Assembly: GCA_035048495.1 (NCBI GenBank)
Contig: CM068545.1
Coordinates: forward strand, 38,702,225 to 38,766,224
Length of the DNA stretch: 64,000 bases
Direction of reading: 5' to 3'
Origin: Euptelea pleiosperma
Taxonomy: Eukaryota; Streptophyta; Magnoliopsida; Ranunculales; Eupteleaceae
The first letter of the stretch is position 1; each line of letters starts with the position of its first letter. The notes below the pieces were generated by a model. That model was not told the origin of the DNA and did no database searches. It saw only the letters and a program-made list of their open reading frames with translations. Shown here in pieces: positions 46,461 to 58,138 of the stretch. The position numbers were made by a program, and so were the translations under genes.

Positions 46461-48200
46461 ATGTCGACTGGAGGTGGTACCGGAGGATCTACTGTGAGCT
46501 CGGAAGCGACCTCCAACAGTTCCAAAGGATCTGTAATGGCTCAAGTTGGCTTCGAAAACCCCGGAATACAAATCACCACAGTAAGGCTAGATGGAAAAGA
46601 ACAAGGAAATAAATTTCACGAAATTATCGAAATATTTCGCGAAAGATTTCCATTTTCTAGGTTACCGACAGGAAAGAATACTTACGTCGAAATAATGTTA
46701 AATTTCCCGAAATATTTCCATTCATGTCGAAATATTTCGCTTGAACAGTAAATTTCGATCAATTGACAGTGTAAATATGTATTATTTCGGTCGAAATGTT
46801 TCAACATATATGGAAACATTGGAAACATTTCAATCATATGTACGAAACATCTCATTTGAGCTCAAAACCGCTATAAATCTCATATTTGATCCATTTAATC
46901 GCTTTCCATACATTTTGTTTATATAAAAGATCAATCCATTATAGATTTTTTGGTTCGTGGATTGATCGTGACGAAGAATCAAATCTCGTTTGGGAGTTTT
47001 TCAAATTCAAAATATACATAAGGATAAAATTTCTTGCTACAAATAAATAGGTTAGGTGTAAATTTATGAATCTATTATGCATTTACACTAGATTTGTGCA
47101 CGGATTGAAGATCGTTTAGGGTTAAAATTTGGAATTTGGGAAAAACTCCAATACCCTAAACATCCATGATTGTGCATAAATTGAGTATATGTTGCATAAC
47201 TTAGCCCGTTCTACACGTTGGTTGGGTTAAAAAAAATTAAAAAAATATTAACCTTATATTTTTTTTTCAAATAAAAATTAAACGTTCAAAAAATTAAATA
47301 AATATTATAAGTTAATAGTAAATAGGTTTTCTAAAATTACATATAATGTTAAGAAATTAATGTAAGTGAATAAGGATTTGTTAATATATTACTTTATGAC
47401 TTTTTTATAATTAGCAATTAAATAATAGTTATATAATTAAATTAAACCTTGAATAATTAAAGATACTTGCCGCAACATATTATAGACCATTATGGTCATT
47501 CATTTCCACACTACATATGGTTTGAAAGCTTATGAGTGTGTTTTTATGCTTGTTTCATCATTTTCTAAACTTTCCACAAACATTTCCATAATATTTCCAT
47601 CATTTCCGCATTATTTCCATCATTTCCACGAAAAATGTATTATTTCCACACTGGTCGAAATACTTCCACGAAATATTTCCATTTGTAGATTGGTCGAAAT
47701 AAACCTCGAAACCGAAATTTATTTCCTTGGAAAAGAATGGTCTCAGGCAGCCCGGATGTTCATCGGTGGCTGAGGCAAGTTGGGCTACATTACTGAGAGA
47801 GTTGTTGAGCCCAAAACAGTCGATGACCCATCGTTTGAGAAGTGGGAGACCGAGAACCTCACAGTTATGTCTTAGCTCCTCAATTCTATGCAGCCCCACA
47901 GCAGTCGGGGTTTCTTGTTCCTGCGTACAGCCAAGGAAATCTGGGACATAGCATGTCAGACATATTCTCAGCAACAAAACTTGGCCTGGGCCTTCCAGCT
48001 TTGACAAAGTATCTTTCACCTTCAACAAGGGAACCGGCCCCTATCCGACTATTTTGCTACTACCATTCCTTTCATCCCGTGTGCACGGAAGATGGGCATC
48101 AACATCGGAAGCTTGTAGAGGAGACTCGGATTTTTGAGTTCCTAGTAGGGTTGACTTGAGTATTAGTTCGCTAGGATTCAGATCCTCTGTCGTGACTCTT
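46461..48200 (+). pseudogene. Element C gag, split by the hAT-like element
   Basis: The ATG at 46461 gives MSTGGGTGGSTVSSEATSN and ENPGIQITTVRLDGKE up to 46601. It resumes at 47738 with WSQAARMFIGG and continues with FEKWETENLTVMS, TYSQQQNLAW and FEFLVGLT in three frames. Several stops replace Trp and Gln codons. This is the Copia-type gag domain, decayed. Confidence 0.88.
46602..47729. mobile_element. hAT-like non-autonomous DNA transposon
   Basis: 1128 bp flanked by an exact 8 bp duplication GAAAAGAA (46594-46601 and 47730-47737), which interrupts the gag of element C at the Lys-Glu codons. Terminal inverted repeats are a perfect 16 bp, CAAGGAAATAAATTTC. The interior is AT-rich, has no transposase frame and is crowded near both ends with GAAATATTTC(G/C) words, as expected for subterminal repeats. 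An 8 bp duplication and subterminal repeats point to hAT; the CAAGG start is not the most common form, so the superfamily is inference. Confidence 0.85.
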
Positions 48201-48226
48201 TTCCCTCACCGGTCAGGTGTATTCTT

Positions 48227-48460
48227 ATGTCCAGAGTGAGGAGACCCGACGTAGTGCCATGGCATCGACCCCAGTTTCAGATCGCTTTGCCCTTTTCTCT
48301 GCTTCCGTTGCGTAGCGTTTTTAGAAGAATTGGCATTTCACGCCTTCTTTTCCATCTTCTACATCACCCTCTGCTGGGAGATTCTCTGATCGAGAGAGGC
48401 CTAAGTGTGACTATTGTGGCCATCTTGGGCATGTTAAGGCCAAGTGTTGGGAATTGCATA
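48227..48460 (+). pseudogene. Element C gag zinc knuckle region
   Basis: 48406-48447 encodes an intact knuckle CDYCGHLGHVKAKC, spacing CX2CX4HX4C, preceded by a Ser/Pro-rich stretch. The knuckle would bind element RNA. It is out of frame with the preceding gag segment. Confidence 0.85.
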
Positions 48461-50511
48461 GTTGTCCACTTTGCCCCAACTTCTCAGTGGCTTTTACGGC
48501 TCATAGCTTCACTACAGAGACTCTTGTAGGTGCACCTCCAGACACTCACATGGTCGTCTTTGCCTATGACTACTTAGGGCTCCTCTTTCTCCACTATGTC
48601 AGTTCAGCAAACCGAGATTGCAAACCTCCGGAGGTTCCTTGCCTAGCTCAAAGGTCCTTCTGCCACTCCTACCTCTTCATTTACCAAGTCAGGTACCACT
48701 CACACTGCCCATCATGTGTCTACTTCTCAGGCCAGTCCCACCTAGGTCATTGATTTAGGTGCCTCTGATCACATGACGGGTATGTCCTCCCTGTTTTCTT
48801 CTTATTCTATTTGCTCGGGTAGATATAAAGTTAAGGGTGCTGATGGTGCTCTATCCACTGTGGTTGGAAATGGACTATTAATCCCTCTTCCCAACTTTCC
48901 ATATCTTCTGTTTTACATGTTCCCAAATTCACTTCAAATTTATTATCTGTTAGTGCCCTTACCAAACGCTTGAATTGTAGTGTTACATTCTTCACTTCCT
49001 CGCGTGTATTTCAGGGCCTAGATACAAGGATGACGATTGGTATTGGACATGAGGCGAATGGTCTCTTACCTCTTTGATGGACGACTTGTCGAGTAGTCAT
49101 AGCAGCGACTCAGTTCAGAGTCTATTTTCTATTGGCATGCCCATCTTGGTCATGTTTCTTTCCAATATTTGAAACTCTTATTTCCTGCTTTGTTTAGTTA
49201 TATTTGTATGTCTGAACTGCATTGTGAAACCTGTGAACTTGCTAAACATTGTCATTCATCTTATCCTTCGATGGGTAATCGTAGTTTATTTCCTTTTGAT
49301 CTTGTACATTCTGATGTTTGGGGCCCTATTCCTGTTACTTCTTCTCTTGACTTTCGATATTTTTTAGCTTTGTCAATGTTCACACTAGGTGTACTTGGAT
49401 CTATCTCATAAAAACCAAAGATGAGGTGTATTCCATCTTTCAAAATTTTCATAAAATGGTTCAGACTCAATTTGATGTCCCAATTAAGGTTCTCCGTACT
49501 GATCATGGGGTCGAATATATATATGGTGGTCTTCAACACTACCTATCTGAACACGAGATTCTTCATCAAAATTCCTGCAGTTACACCCCTCAACAAAATG
49601 GTGTCGCTTGGAAGGAAGAATCGTCTCCTGGAGGTAGCCCGGTCTCTCCTTCTTGCTAGTAATATGCCTAAGGTTTTTTGGCATGATGCAGTTCTTACTA
49701 CTGCATTTCTTATTAATTGCAGGCTTTCACGCATCTTGCACTTTAAAACTCCTTATCATATCCTTAAACCCGATTGCTCTCTGTTTGCTGTAACTCCTCG
49801 TGTGTTTGGTTGTGTGTGCTATGTTCACATTCTAGGTCCCAACTGTATTAAGTTGGATCCCAAGGCTCTCAAGTACATCTTTTTTAGGTATTCCTCTTCC
49901 CACAAAGGGTACAAGTGTTTCCACCCCCCTTTTGGGAAGCGGTTTACCTCTATGGATGTCGCTTTTCACAAATCTACTTCCTTTTTTTTCTCCTGCCGCT
50001 CTTTAGGGAAAGACCATAAGTGATGAAGAGAGGCTTTCTTCTTCCAATGTTCCTCTTCCTGGTACTCCTTCACCTCCCACTCTGGTCGAGCCTGACTGAT
50101 CTACTATGGGATTTGATGGTAGTTCTGGTGGTGCTGAAGGGGAACTTAAAAAGTCCATCGTAGAAGAGGGAAAACCACAGTTGATCCATACTTTGTGGTA
50201 CCAGTTGTACCATCCTTGGATCTAGGTAATACTTTACCCTTTGAGCCTACTATACCTTTGTCTCCTGCTATTGATGATCTTCCTATTGCTCTTAGAAAGG
50301 GTACGAGGAGCTGTAGTCAACACCCTCTAAGCAACTTTGTTTTGTATGAGTCTTTGTCTCCATCCTATAGGGCCTTTGTTACCTCCCTCTCCACCATTCC
50401 TATACCTTCTTCAGTGGCAGAAGGGTTGAAGCATCCTAAGTGGAAGGATGCAATGCTTGAAGAAATAAGAGCCTTAGAGAAGAACAATACCTAGGAACTG
50501 GTTGACTTACC
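48461..50511 (+). pseudogene. Element C protease and integrase
   Basis: The protease motif is DLGASDHMTG at 48752 (DSGA altered to DLGA). The zinc region reads HCETCELAKHC near 49220-49255. The integrase core has HSDVWGP near 49311, TDHGVEY near 49500 and PQQNGVA near 49590, after which a frameshift removes the normal catalytic Glu context. The frame then reaches FGCVCYVHILGP and a linker, with a TAG at 50491-50493 before the 50512 insertion. Confidence 0.88.
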
Positions 50512-51776
50512 TGTGTGGGAAAAATGTTTGATCAATCCCACACAATCTTTGAGGAACGTCTGATTCGTATCTCGAGGTGGATTTGATGTTTTGGTTGAAT
50601 CTTGAGCTTCTGGATCTGATCTTGCTCCTTGTCGCAGGCTCGCAGCTGACCGATTGATTCCTCCAAGGGTGGTGGTGTACCTATCAAAAACACCGACGCT
50701 TAAGTCAGTTTGTGTTTGTGGGATGACAGATAGAACACTCGAAATAAGAGATGATGGAAGAAGATCTCTAGATGAGATCTTTGTTTTCCTGGTTCTAACT
50801 ATTTTTTCTCTCAGGGAGATGAAGTTTTTCAGCATATGAGGTAGTAGTCATTCTTTTTGATCTGGGGATCGATCCTCTTCTTGTCTTGGTTTTGTCAATA
50901 TATATAGCTTCCCTAGGATTCCTTCTCTTGACTTCTTATTGGTCAGATCTAATTCAAAGGAATCTTGTCTGACATAATTCCCTCTTTCAGTTAGATCTGA
51001 ACCTCCTTTCAGTTAGATCTTAACTGCCTCCCTTCAATTTATCTTTGGTGGGAGTTTTAATCATCAGCTAGATTTCCTATCATGTGTCATTCTTGTATTG
51101 ATGATGACGTGTCGATAGTTTATTGGTTAGGGAGTTTTATTTACTCGTCTGCCGTCAAGTAGATGTTGGAACTTGCTGGGAAGGGTTGTATGCCTGACTG
51201 ACAAGTTTGTTGCTGGGACTTGCCTGGAAGGGTTGCATGCCAACTCGACAAGTTTGTTGCCTAGACTTGCCTAGAAGGGTTACATGCCTGACCGACGAGT
51301 TTGTAGCTGAGATTTGCCGAGAACGATTGTATGTCTATCTAACGAGTCGTATTGCTGAGATTTGCCAGGAAGGGTTGCATGCCTAACTGACAAGTTTATT
51401 GCTGAGACTTGCCGGGAAGGGTTGCATGCCTCACCGACATGTTTGTTGCTGAAGCTGCCTGCTATTTCTCCATGCTAGCTGATATTTATCTGGGCAAATT
51501 CGTGTTTGTCTACAGATAAGTAGATGTCGGAACTTGTCGAGAAGGGTTTGAGTACTTGATGTCTTGAGAGCTCATTAATCTTGATAAGTGATAATTCGTG
51601 TCGCTCCTTGATACGCCTGACATAATGTGAGAAATGATGGGCGCAGCTCTCCAGTCACGACGATTCGGTATTTATGCTCATCTCTAGATGCCACATGTCA
51701 CTCTCTCATCCACTATTTGTCGTTTGGTATTTGCCACGTGTCAACATCTGATGACCTGAAAAATATGGTACTCATA
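50512..51776. mobile_element. Solo-LTR-like insertion in element C pol
   Basis: 1265 bp between TTACC (50507-50511) and TTACC (51777-51781), splitting the codons for the VDLP/RGKKP motif of reverse transcriptase. It begins TGTGTGGGAAAAATG with a CCCACACAAT echo 15 bp on, and ends ...ACTCATA. The phrase ACACCGACGCTTAAGTCAG (about 50689) is typical of LTRs of plant elements. A related copy lies at 59407. It contains a 47 bp minisatellite. The ends are not canonical TG...CA, so solo LTR status is probable, not certain. Confidence 0.75.
51171..51453. repeat. Minisatellite, 47 bp unit, 6 copies
   Basis: ACTTGC or ATTTGC recurs at 51171, 51218, 51265, 51312, 51360 and 51407. Each is followed by GGAAGGGTTGCATGCC variants and GACAAGTTTGTTGCTG. 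It is contained within the solo-LTR-like insertion. Confidence 0.88.
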
Positions 51777-53105
51777 TTACCAAGAGGGAAGAAACCAATG
51801 GGATGCATATGGGTGTATACTAGAAGTACAAAGTAGATGGGTCAGTAGAGAAGTACAAGGCTAGATTGGTAGCCAAAGGATATTCCCAAACTTATGGCAT
51901 CGACTACATGGAGACATTTGCCTCAGTTGCGAAAATGAATTCTATGAGAGTGCATATCTCTTGCGACTAATCAGTCATGGCCTCTTCATCAGTTGGATGC
52001 CAAGAATGCTTTTCTTCATGGGGACATCAAAAAAGAAGTATACACGATTCCTCCAGGATTCCTTCCAGTTGGAGATGATAGGAGAGTTTGCAGATTAAAG
52101 AAGTCCTTGTATGGGCTAAAGCAGTCTCCCATAGCATGGTTTGAGAGGTTTACTAGGGCAGTGAAGAACCTGGATTACACTCAAAGCCAAGCAGATCATA
52201 CCCTGTTCGTTAAGCATCAGGGGAGAGCACCACTGCTGAAGAGGTGGCAAAATTGAAGAAATACTTAGCAAGTGAGTTTGAAACAAAGGATCTGGGGCCT
52301 CTAAAATACTTTCTGGCATAGAAGTGGCTAGATCAAGACATGGGGTCTTCATTTCCTAGAGGAAGTATGTCGTAGATCTTCTTAAAGAGACATGAAAATT
52401 AGGGGCTAGACCTGTGGACACCCTTATAGAACAAAATCACAAGCTGGGAGAGGCAAATGGTGAGTTACTGAAGGATGTTGAGAGTTCTCAGCGACTGGGT
52501 GGCAGATTGATAGACCTCTCCTTGACCATGCCAAATATTGCATATGCTGTCAGTGTGATCAGCCAGTACATGCACTCACCCAGGGAGACTCACTTGGAGG
52601 CAGCCCACAGGATTTCGATGTATCTCAAATCCCTTGGTTGGGGACTTCTCTTCAAGCAGAATGGTGACATGAGAGTGGAGTCTTACACTGATTTAGATTG
52701 GGCAGGTGCCAAAGATGACAGATGATCCACATCTGGGTATTGCACCGTTGTTGGGGGCAACCTTGTGACATGGAGAAGCAAAAAGTAGCCAGTAGTTGCT
52801 CTGTCTAGTGCAGAAGTTGAGTTTTGAGCTATGGCTCATGGCTTATGACTGGCTCAGTGAGCCTGTGTTGTGACAACAAGGCGACAATTAGTATTGCCTA
52901 TAATCCAGTTCAACATGATCGTGCAAAGCATATTGAAGTTGATAAACACTTCATTAGAAAGAAGATTGTGATTAGGGAAGTTTGTACTCCTTTTGTGAAG
53001 ACTGAAGAACAGGTCGCGGATGTATTCACCAATGGAGTCCCTAGTCAGCAGTTATATATGTGTTTCAACAAGTTTGGCATGATACATATCTACGCACCAA
53101 CTTGA
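51777..53105 (+). pseudogene. Element C reverse transcriptase and RNase H
   Basis: 51777-52256 encodes RGKKPMGC, LDAKNAFLHGDI-like and LYGLKQSPIAWFERF. After TLFVKHQG the codons for the active site strand (YVDD and neighbours) are missing, and the text jumps to the EEVAKLK segment at about 52232. RNase H follows at 52414-53105 with LIDLSLTMPNIAYAV, YTDLDWAGAKDD, CCDNKATIS and DVFTNGVP. Several stops and frameshifts occur. The enzyme would be inactive even if the frame were open. Confidence 0.9.
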
Positions 53106-53332
53106 GGGGGAGTGTTGTCAGGGTGTACCCTTTATGTTATAAGGGGACCCCTTTATATTGTAAGGGCATTCTTGTCCATGTAAAGTTTTTACATAAATAA
53201 GAAGTTTGGAGTCATGAGAGATACACATGCTCTTCTTTTGTTTCCATATTTGCTCTCTTCTTTCTCCTCCCTCTCTCTTTCTCTCTTGAAACATAACCCT
53301 AAATTCAAGAAACCCTCACCCTAAATTCAACT
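53103..53332 (+). repeat. Element C polypurine tract and 3' LTR
   Basis: Polypurine tract TGAGGGGGAG (53103-53112), then the LTR from 53113 (TGTTGTCAGGG) to 53332 (ATTCAACT). It is about 36 bp longer than the 5' copy, mainly from small CT-rich differences. Confidence 0.88.
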
Positions 53333-53337
53333 GGTAT

Positions 53338-54052
53338 CGTTGGCTTAAACTTTAAGAGTCAAACCTATTAGTTTTTGTCATAGGGAGAAAGTCTCTCATC
53401 AGTTTTTGTTGCCAGGATCTATATATAGGGTGGGTGACCAACCCTAAGACAAACTTATTTTAATTTTTTTTTATAGAATTACTGAATAGAGAGAGCTATC
53501 TCCCTTTGTGTGAGTCAGGCCAACCGTAGTATACTTCTCTATTGCTAAACGTTGCTTTTAAAACCCGATACCATTCACGGGGTACCGCTCACAATTATTA
53601 TTCACGTGTACTGTTCATAAGGGTGTGGTTGATGCTTGGGGTTTTACTCTTGTTCTGATTTGCTTCAGTTGGAATAAGGCATCGATGATGATGATGCACT
53701 TAAACATCACCTAAAGCGATTTCTATGCATGAATTGAGTTTAATAAATTTGATAACAATGAATTATTTTGTTTAATGTAAAAAATGAAGAAAATATATTA
53801 CTAATATTTTACAAATTTTCAAATAAATTACAAAACTAGGAATATTGCATTTGATGATTATAGATCCATTGATCTGAACCATCTGGTGGATCCAAGACAG
53901 ATCTATGGTCAAATAGCCATTCGTGCTAGGTTTACCATGTTTGCAGAAAAAAAATAAGGTTGAAACTTACCTTATAAAATCTTGATGATGATCTTTCAAG
54001 TCACAACTTGATGTGGACTATTGACAAACAAATTAAGTTGAGTGGGTTGTTT
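53338..54052. other. Intron 6 sequence between elements C and E
   Basis: AT-rich intronic sequence of ABA3. There is no exon or repeat that I recognise. Confidence 0.4.
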
Positions 54053-54369
54053 TGTTGGATTCTATGTACACCCACGTGGGGGTGTCTTAGTGGGCTGCGT
54101 TCCACTACCCCACATGGGGTTTATTCTCTATTGCTTATGGGTTAAGTGATGGGCCCACCCACTTAACCCACAATCTCTTTATTTCATGTTAGTGGGTTAA
54201 GTGGTGGGCCCCCACTTGACCCACACGATTTCGCCTTTACTTTTAGAAGGGGTTTCCCCTACTTTTAAATATTACTTATGGGAGATTGAATATTCACTTC
54301 AATCTCCCCATTCTCTCTCAAACCCTAATCTCTTATTCTCTCCCTAACCTCCATCATCTCTCTCTCTCA
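54053..54369 (+). repeat. Element E 5' LTR
   Basis: Begins TGTTGGATTCTATG and ends CTCTCTCTCA. A weak primer-binding site, TTATCAGAGCATGG, follows at 54373. Confidence 0.9.
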
Positions 54370-54587
54370 ATCCTTATCAGAGCATGGTTACTCTAGGGCC
54401 TAAATCATTGTCCCCAAAAGTTTCCACGAAGATCTTATATGTGGGCATCCGAAGTCCGGGCAAGTTTTGAGCAAATCGCAGAGGGTCCTCCTGCGAAGTT
54501 CTTGGGTCTTTTCTGAAGCAAAGGAACCGGAGATCTATCATTCCTGGTGTATTGTCTGCTATCAGTCGTTAGAGGTCCACTCTATCC

Positions 54588-55093
54588 CCGTTCTTCCGGA
54601 TTTTTTATCAGTTTTTCGGAGAACACGTATATCGAGGTTTTTTGGATTTTGATCTTCCTCGAGATTTGTGACATTTTGGGGCTCTCTACCCAAACCGCCC
54701 CTCTCATAGGGCCAGTAAGGTTCGACTGAAACTTATTTCAGAATTTTTGGATCATCGGATCTCCGGTTCAAAAAATCGGATCCCCGGCTCAGATTTCGAG
54801 TTTTTCATTTTCTTGAGATTCGTGCACTGCTTGGGCTCTCTACCCTAGCCGCACCTCCCTGTAGATTATCTGGGATCTACAAAGTCTCGTTTGAGAATTT
54901 TCTGATCGTCGGATCTCCAGTTCGAAAAAACGGATCCCCGGCTCAGATTTTGGGTTTTTTCTACCTCCAGATTCGTCCGTTGTTTGGGCTTTTTACCCTA
55001 ACCGCACCTCCCTGTGGATTATCTGGGATCTACAGAGCTTCGTTTGGGATTTTTCTTACTGTCGGATCTCCGGTTTGAAAAATCGCAAAGCAT
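54588..55093. repeat. Tandem repeats in the element E leader, 153 bp unit
   Basis: GGATCTCCGGTTC...GGATCCCCGGCTCAG recurs with a spacing of 153 bp (copies starting near 54741, 54894 and 55047, the last partial). A more diverged copy begins near 54588. Each unit contains GGGCT(C/T)T.TACCC and TGGGATCTAC. Confidence 0.8.
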
Positions 55094-57815
55094 TGTCGCA
55101 CTATTTTTCCTCTTAGTGAAAATAAAAGTACTATTCCTTTCAATGTTGTGCATTCTGATGTGTGGGGTTCTGTCTCGGTGATGTCTTTATTTGGATTCCG
55201 ATATTTTGTTACATTTGTTGATGATTTCAGTGGCTCTACATGGGTATATCTTATGAAGTCGAAAGATGAGGTTTCTTCTATTTTTCAGACCTTCCACAAG
55301 ATGGTTACCACTCAGTTCAGTACCCCACTCAAAATTCTCCAATCTGATAATGGGGTGAGTACCTAGACGGGAGCCTTAGAGATTACTTTGCCTCTTATGG
55401 CATTGTACATCAAACTTCTTGTCCGTCGACTCCCCAACAAAATGGGAAAACTGAAAGAAAAAACCGTCACCTTCTCGAGGTTGAGCGTGCCCTTTGTCTT
55501 GGGATGCAGGTTCCAAAATCCTTTTGGTCTGAATCCATTCTTCTGGCTGCGTATCTCATCAATCGCATGCCCTCTCGCATTGTTGGCTTTCAGACCCCTT
55601 TTTGTCTGTCCTGCTTCCCGATAGTCAAGCCTTCATTGTTCCTCCCAAAGTCTTTGGGTGTGTTTGCTATGTGCATGTTCATCGTCACTCTCGTGACAAA
55701 CTTGATGCACGGTCCTTGAGATGTATTTTCCTGGGGTATCCTTTTACTCAGAAGGGATACAAATGCTATCATCCGGGTTCGTGTCGACGTTTCACAGCTC
55801 TGGACGTCACCTTTGCTGAGCACGTTCCGTTCTTTGGCAGTAGGGTCACTCTTCAGGGGGAGTGTGACATTGTGGACGAGAGCCCTGTTCCCATGGCGGT
55901 TCTTGTACCTATCTCCACTCCTGTGCCTATGGTCTAATTTGTGTCTACTATTGACAATGACACTTCTACTACTGCAGCGGCAGATATACGAGTTTACGCC
56001 AGATCCAGGAAGAAAGGACAAGTCACTGATTCTGTACCTTCCAGTCTACCCTTGGATTCAGATCCAGGTATTGTTTCTACTCCTGCTTTAGTTCATGAGT
56101 CCTCAGAGACTCCTACTCCAGAGGAGGATCTATCCATTGCACTTCGTAAGGGTGTACGCACTTGCACCGAGCATCCTATCTCTCACTTCGTTTCTTACTA
56201 GTCATTGTCTCCATCTTATCAGACATTTGTTAGTACTCTGTTTCCTTGCCATCTACCATTGCAGATGCACTTAGTCACCCAAAGTGGAAATGGGCTATGA
56301 TAGACGAAATGCAGGCTCATGAAAAAAACAAGACATGGGTTCTTGTTTCTTTACCCAGGGGGAAGAAACCAGTGGGGTGCAAGTGGGTCTTCACCGAAAA
56401 GCACAAGGCAGATGGTTCCATTGATACGTACAAAGCTCGGCTAGTTGCCAAGGGGTTCACCCAGACCTATGGGATAGATTACCAGGAGACATTTGCACCT
56501 GTAGCCAAGATGAACTCAATCAGGGTTCTACTGTCCTTGGATGCAAACTGGTCATGGCCTTTACATCAGCTGGATGTAAAGAACACTTTTCTACATGGGG
56601 ACTTAACAGAGGAAGTTTGCATGAAAGTGCCACCAGGGTTGAAGCTTGCTGGAAGTGAAGACAGGGTGTGCAGACTGAAGAAAGCTTTATATGGGTTGAA
56701 GCAATCTCCTCGAGCTTGGTTTGAACGGTTCAGCAGTGCAGTGAGAAAGGTGGGCTACACACAGAGTCAGGCAGATCACACTCTGTTTGTGAAGCATCCA
56801 CAGACCAGTACCACTGCATTGATCGTATATGTGGATGACATAGTCATTACGGGGAGTGACCTAATAGAGATCACAAGGCTCAAGGCCTTCTGGCCTTCTT
56901 GTCGTCTGAGTTTGAGATGAAAGATCTAGGACCATTGAGATACTTTCTAGGGATTGAGGTTGCCAGGTCATCGAGAGGCATCTTCATTTCATAGAGAAAG
57001 TATGTCCTAGACTTACTGAGCGAGACTAGGTATTTGGGTTCGCGACAAGCAGATACTCCTATTGATCAAAACCATCAGCTGAATTCCGACGGTACACTTC
57101 TAGGTGATCCTGCCTTATTTCAGCGATTGGTTGGCAGATTGATATATCTTGCCCATACACGGCCTGACATTGCTTATGCAGTAAGCGTCATTAGCCGATT
57201 CATGCATTCACCTCGGTCACCACATCTTGAGGTTGCACACAGAGTTCTTCGGTATCTCAAGAGGTCACTAGGTCGAGGCATATTGTTTGGAGTTCATGGC
57301 CACCTCGGGGTGGAAGCATACAGTGATGCAGATTGGGCAGGTGCAATGACCGATAGACGGTCTACATCATGTTATTGTACCTTGTTGGAGGCAACTTGGT
57401 GTCTTGGAGGAGTAAGAAACAACTAGTTGTCTCCCGATCCAGTACAGAGGCAGAGTTCCGCTCCATGGAGTGGTGAGCTCTCGTGGTTGAAGATCATGTT
57501 AGCAGAATTGGGAGATAAGGTGACATACTCAATGAGCCTCTAATTCGACAACAAAGTGGCCATTAGCATTGCTCACAACCCAGTTCAGCATGACAGGACT
57601 AAACACATCGAGGTTGATAGGCACTTCATCAAGGAGAAGCTTCAGCAGAGATTGATTTGTACATCAAGGAGAAGCTTTAGCAGGGATTGATTTGTACACC
57701 CTATGTAAGGACTCAGGAGCAGGTTGCCGATATACTTACCAAGGGAGTCAACAAGTCAATCCTGAATACATTGATAGCCAAGCTGGGCATGATGGATATC
57801 ATCGCACCAGCTTGA
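55085..57815 (+). pseudogene. Element E integrase, reverse transcriptase and RNase H
   Basis: Integrase core 55148-55366 (HSDVWG, LQSDNG), continuing in shifted frames to KVFGCVCYVHVH near 55640. Reverse transcriptase 56246-56920 is a clean 224-codon frame with LVAKGFTQTYGIDYQETF, LDVKNTFLHGDL, LYGLKQSPRAWFERF and the active site YVDD in LIVYVDDIVITG. After a frameshift near 56890, RNase H follows from 57034 (LIYLAHTRPDIAYAV, YSDADWAGA). A 35 bp tandem duplication (57627-57696) and several stops break the end. The polypurine tract is TTGAGGGGGAG at 57812-57822. Confidence 0.9.
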
Positions 57816-57822
57816 GGGGGAG

Positions 57823-58138
57823 TGTTGGATTCTATGTACACCCACGTGGGGGTGTCTTAGTGGGCTGCGCTCCACTACCCCACGTGGGGTTTATTCTCTA
57901 TTTCTTATGGGTTAAGTGATGGGCCCACCTACTTAACCCACAATCTCTTTATTTCATGTTAGTGGGTTAAGTGGTGGGCCCCCACTTCACCCACACGATT
58001 TCTCCTTTACTTATAGAAGGGGTTTCCCCTACTTATAAATATTACTTATGGAGATTGAATATTAACTTCAATCTCCCCATTCTCTCTCAAACCCTAACCT
58101 TTTCTTCTCTCCTTAACCTTCATCATCTCTCTCTCTCA
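57823..58138 (+). repeat. Element E 3' LTR
   Basis: Begins TGTTGGATTCTATG and ends CTCTCTCTCA. It matches the 5' LTR closely, with scattered substitutions. Confidence 0.9.

Larger units (their letters stand above)
39844..53332 (+). mobile_element. Copia element C, carrying three nested insertions
   Basis: Target-site duplication GGTAT at 39839-39843 and 53333-53337. Same orientation as ABA3. After removing D, the hAT-like element and the solo-LTR-like insert, about 5.3 kb of Copia sequence remains in the order gag, protease, integrase, reverse transcriptase, RNase H. The reading frames are broken in many places and the reverse transcriptase active site is deleted. Confidence 0.9.
54053..58138 (+). 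mobile_element. Copia element E, lacking gag and protease
   Basis: Two direct LTRs of about 317 bp with many shared words, a leader with tandem repeats, and pol from integrase to RNase H. Gag and protease are gone: the integrase begins straight after the leader. The LTR sequence is unlike A, C, D and G, so it is a different Copia family. The flanking bases (TGTTT left, AGCTT or GCTTT right) do not give a clean duplication. Confidence 0.88.
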
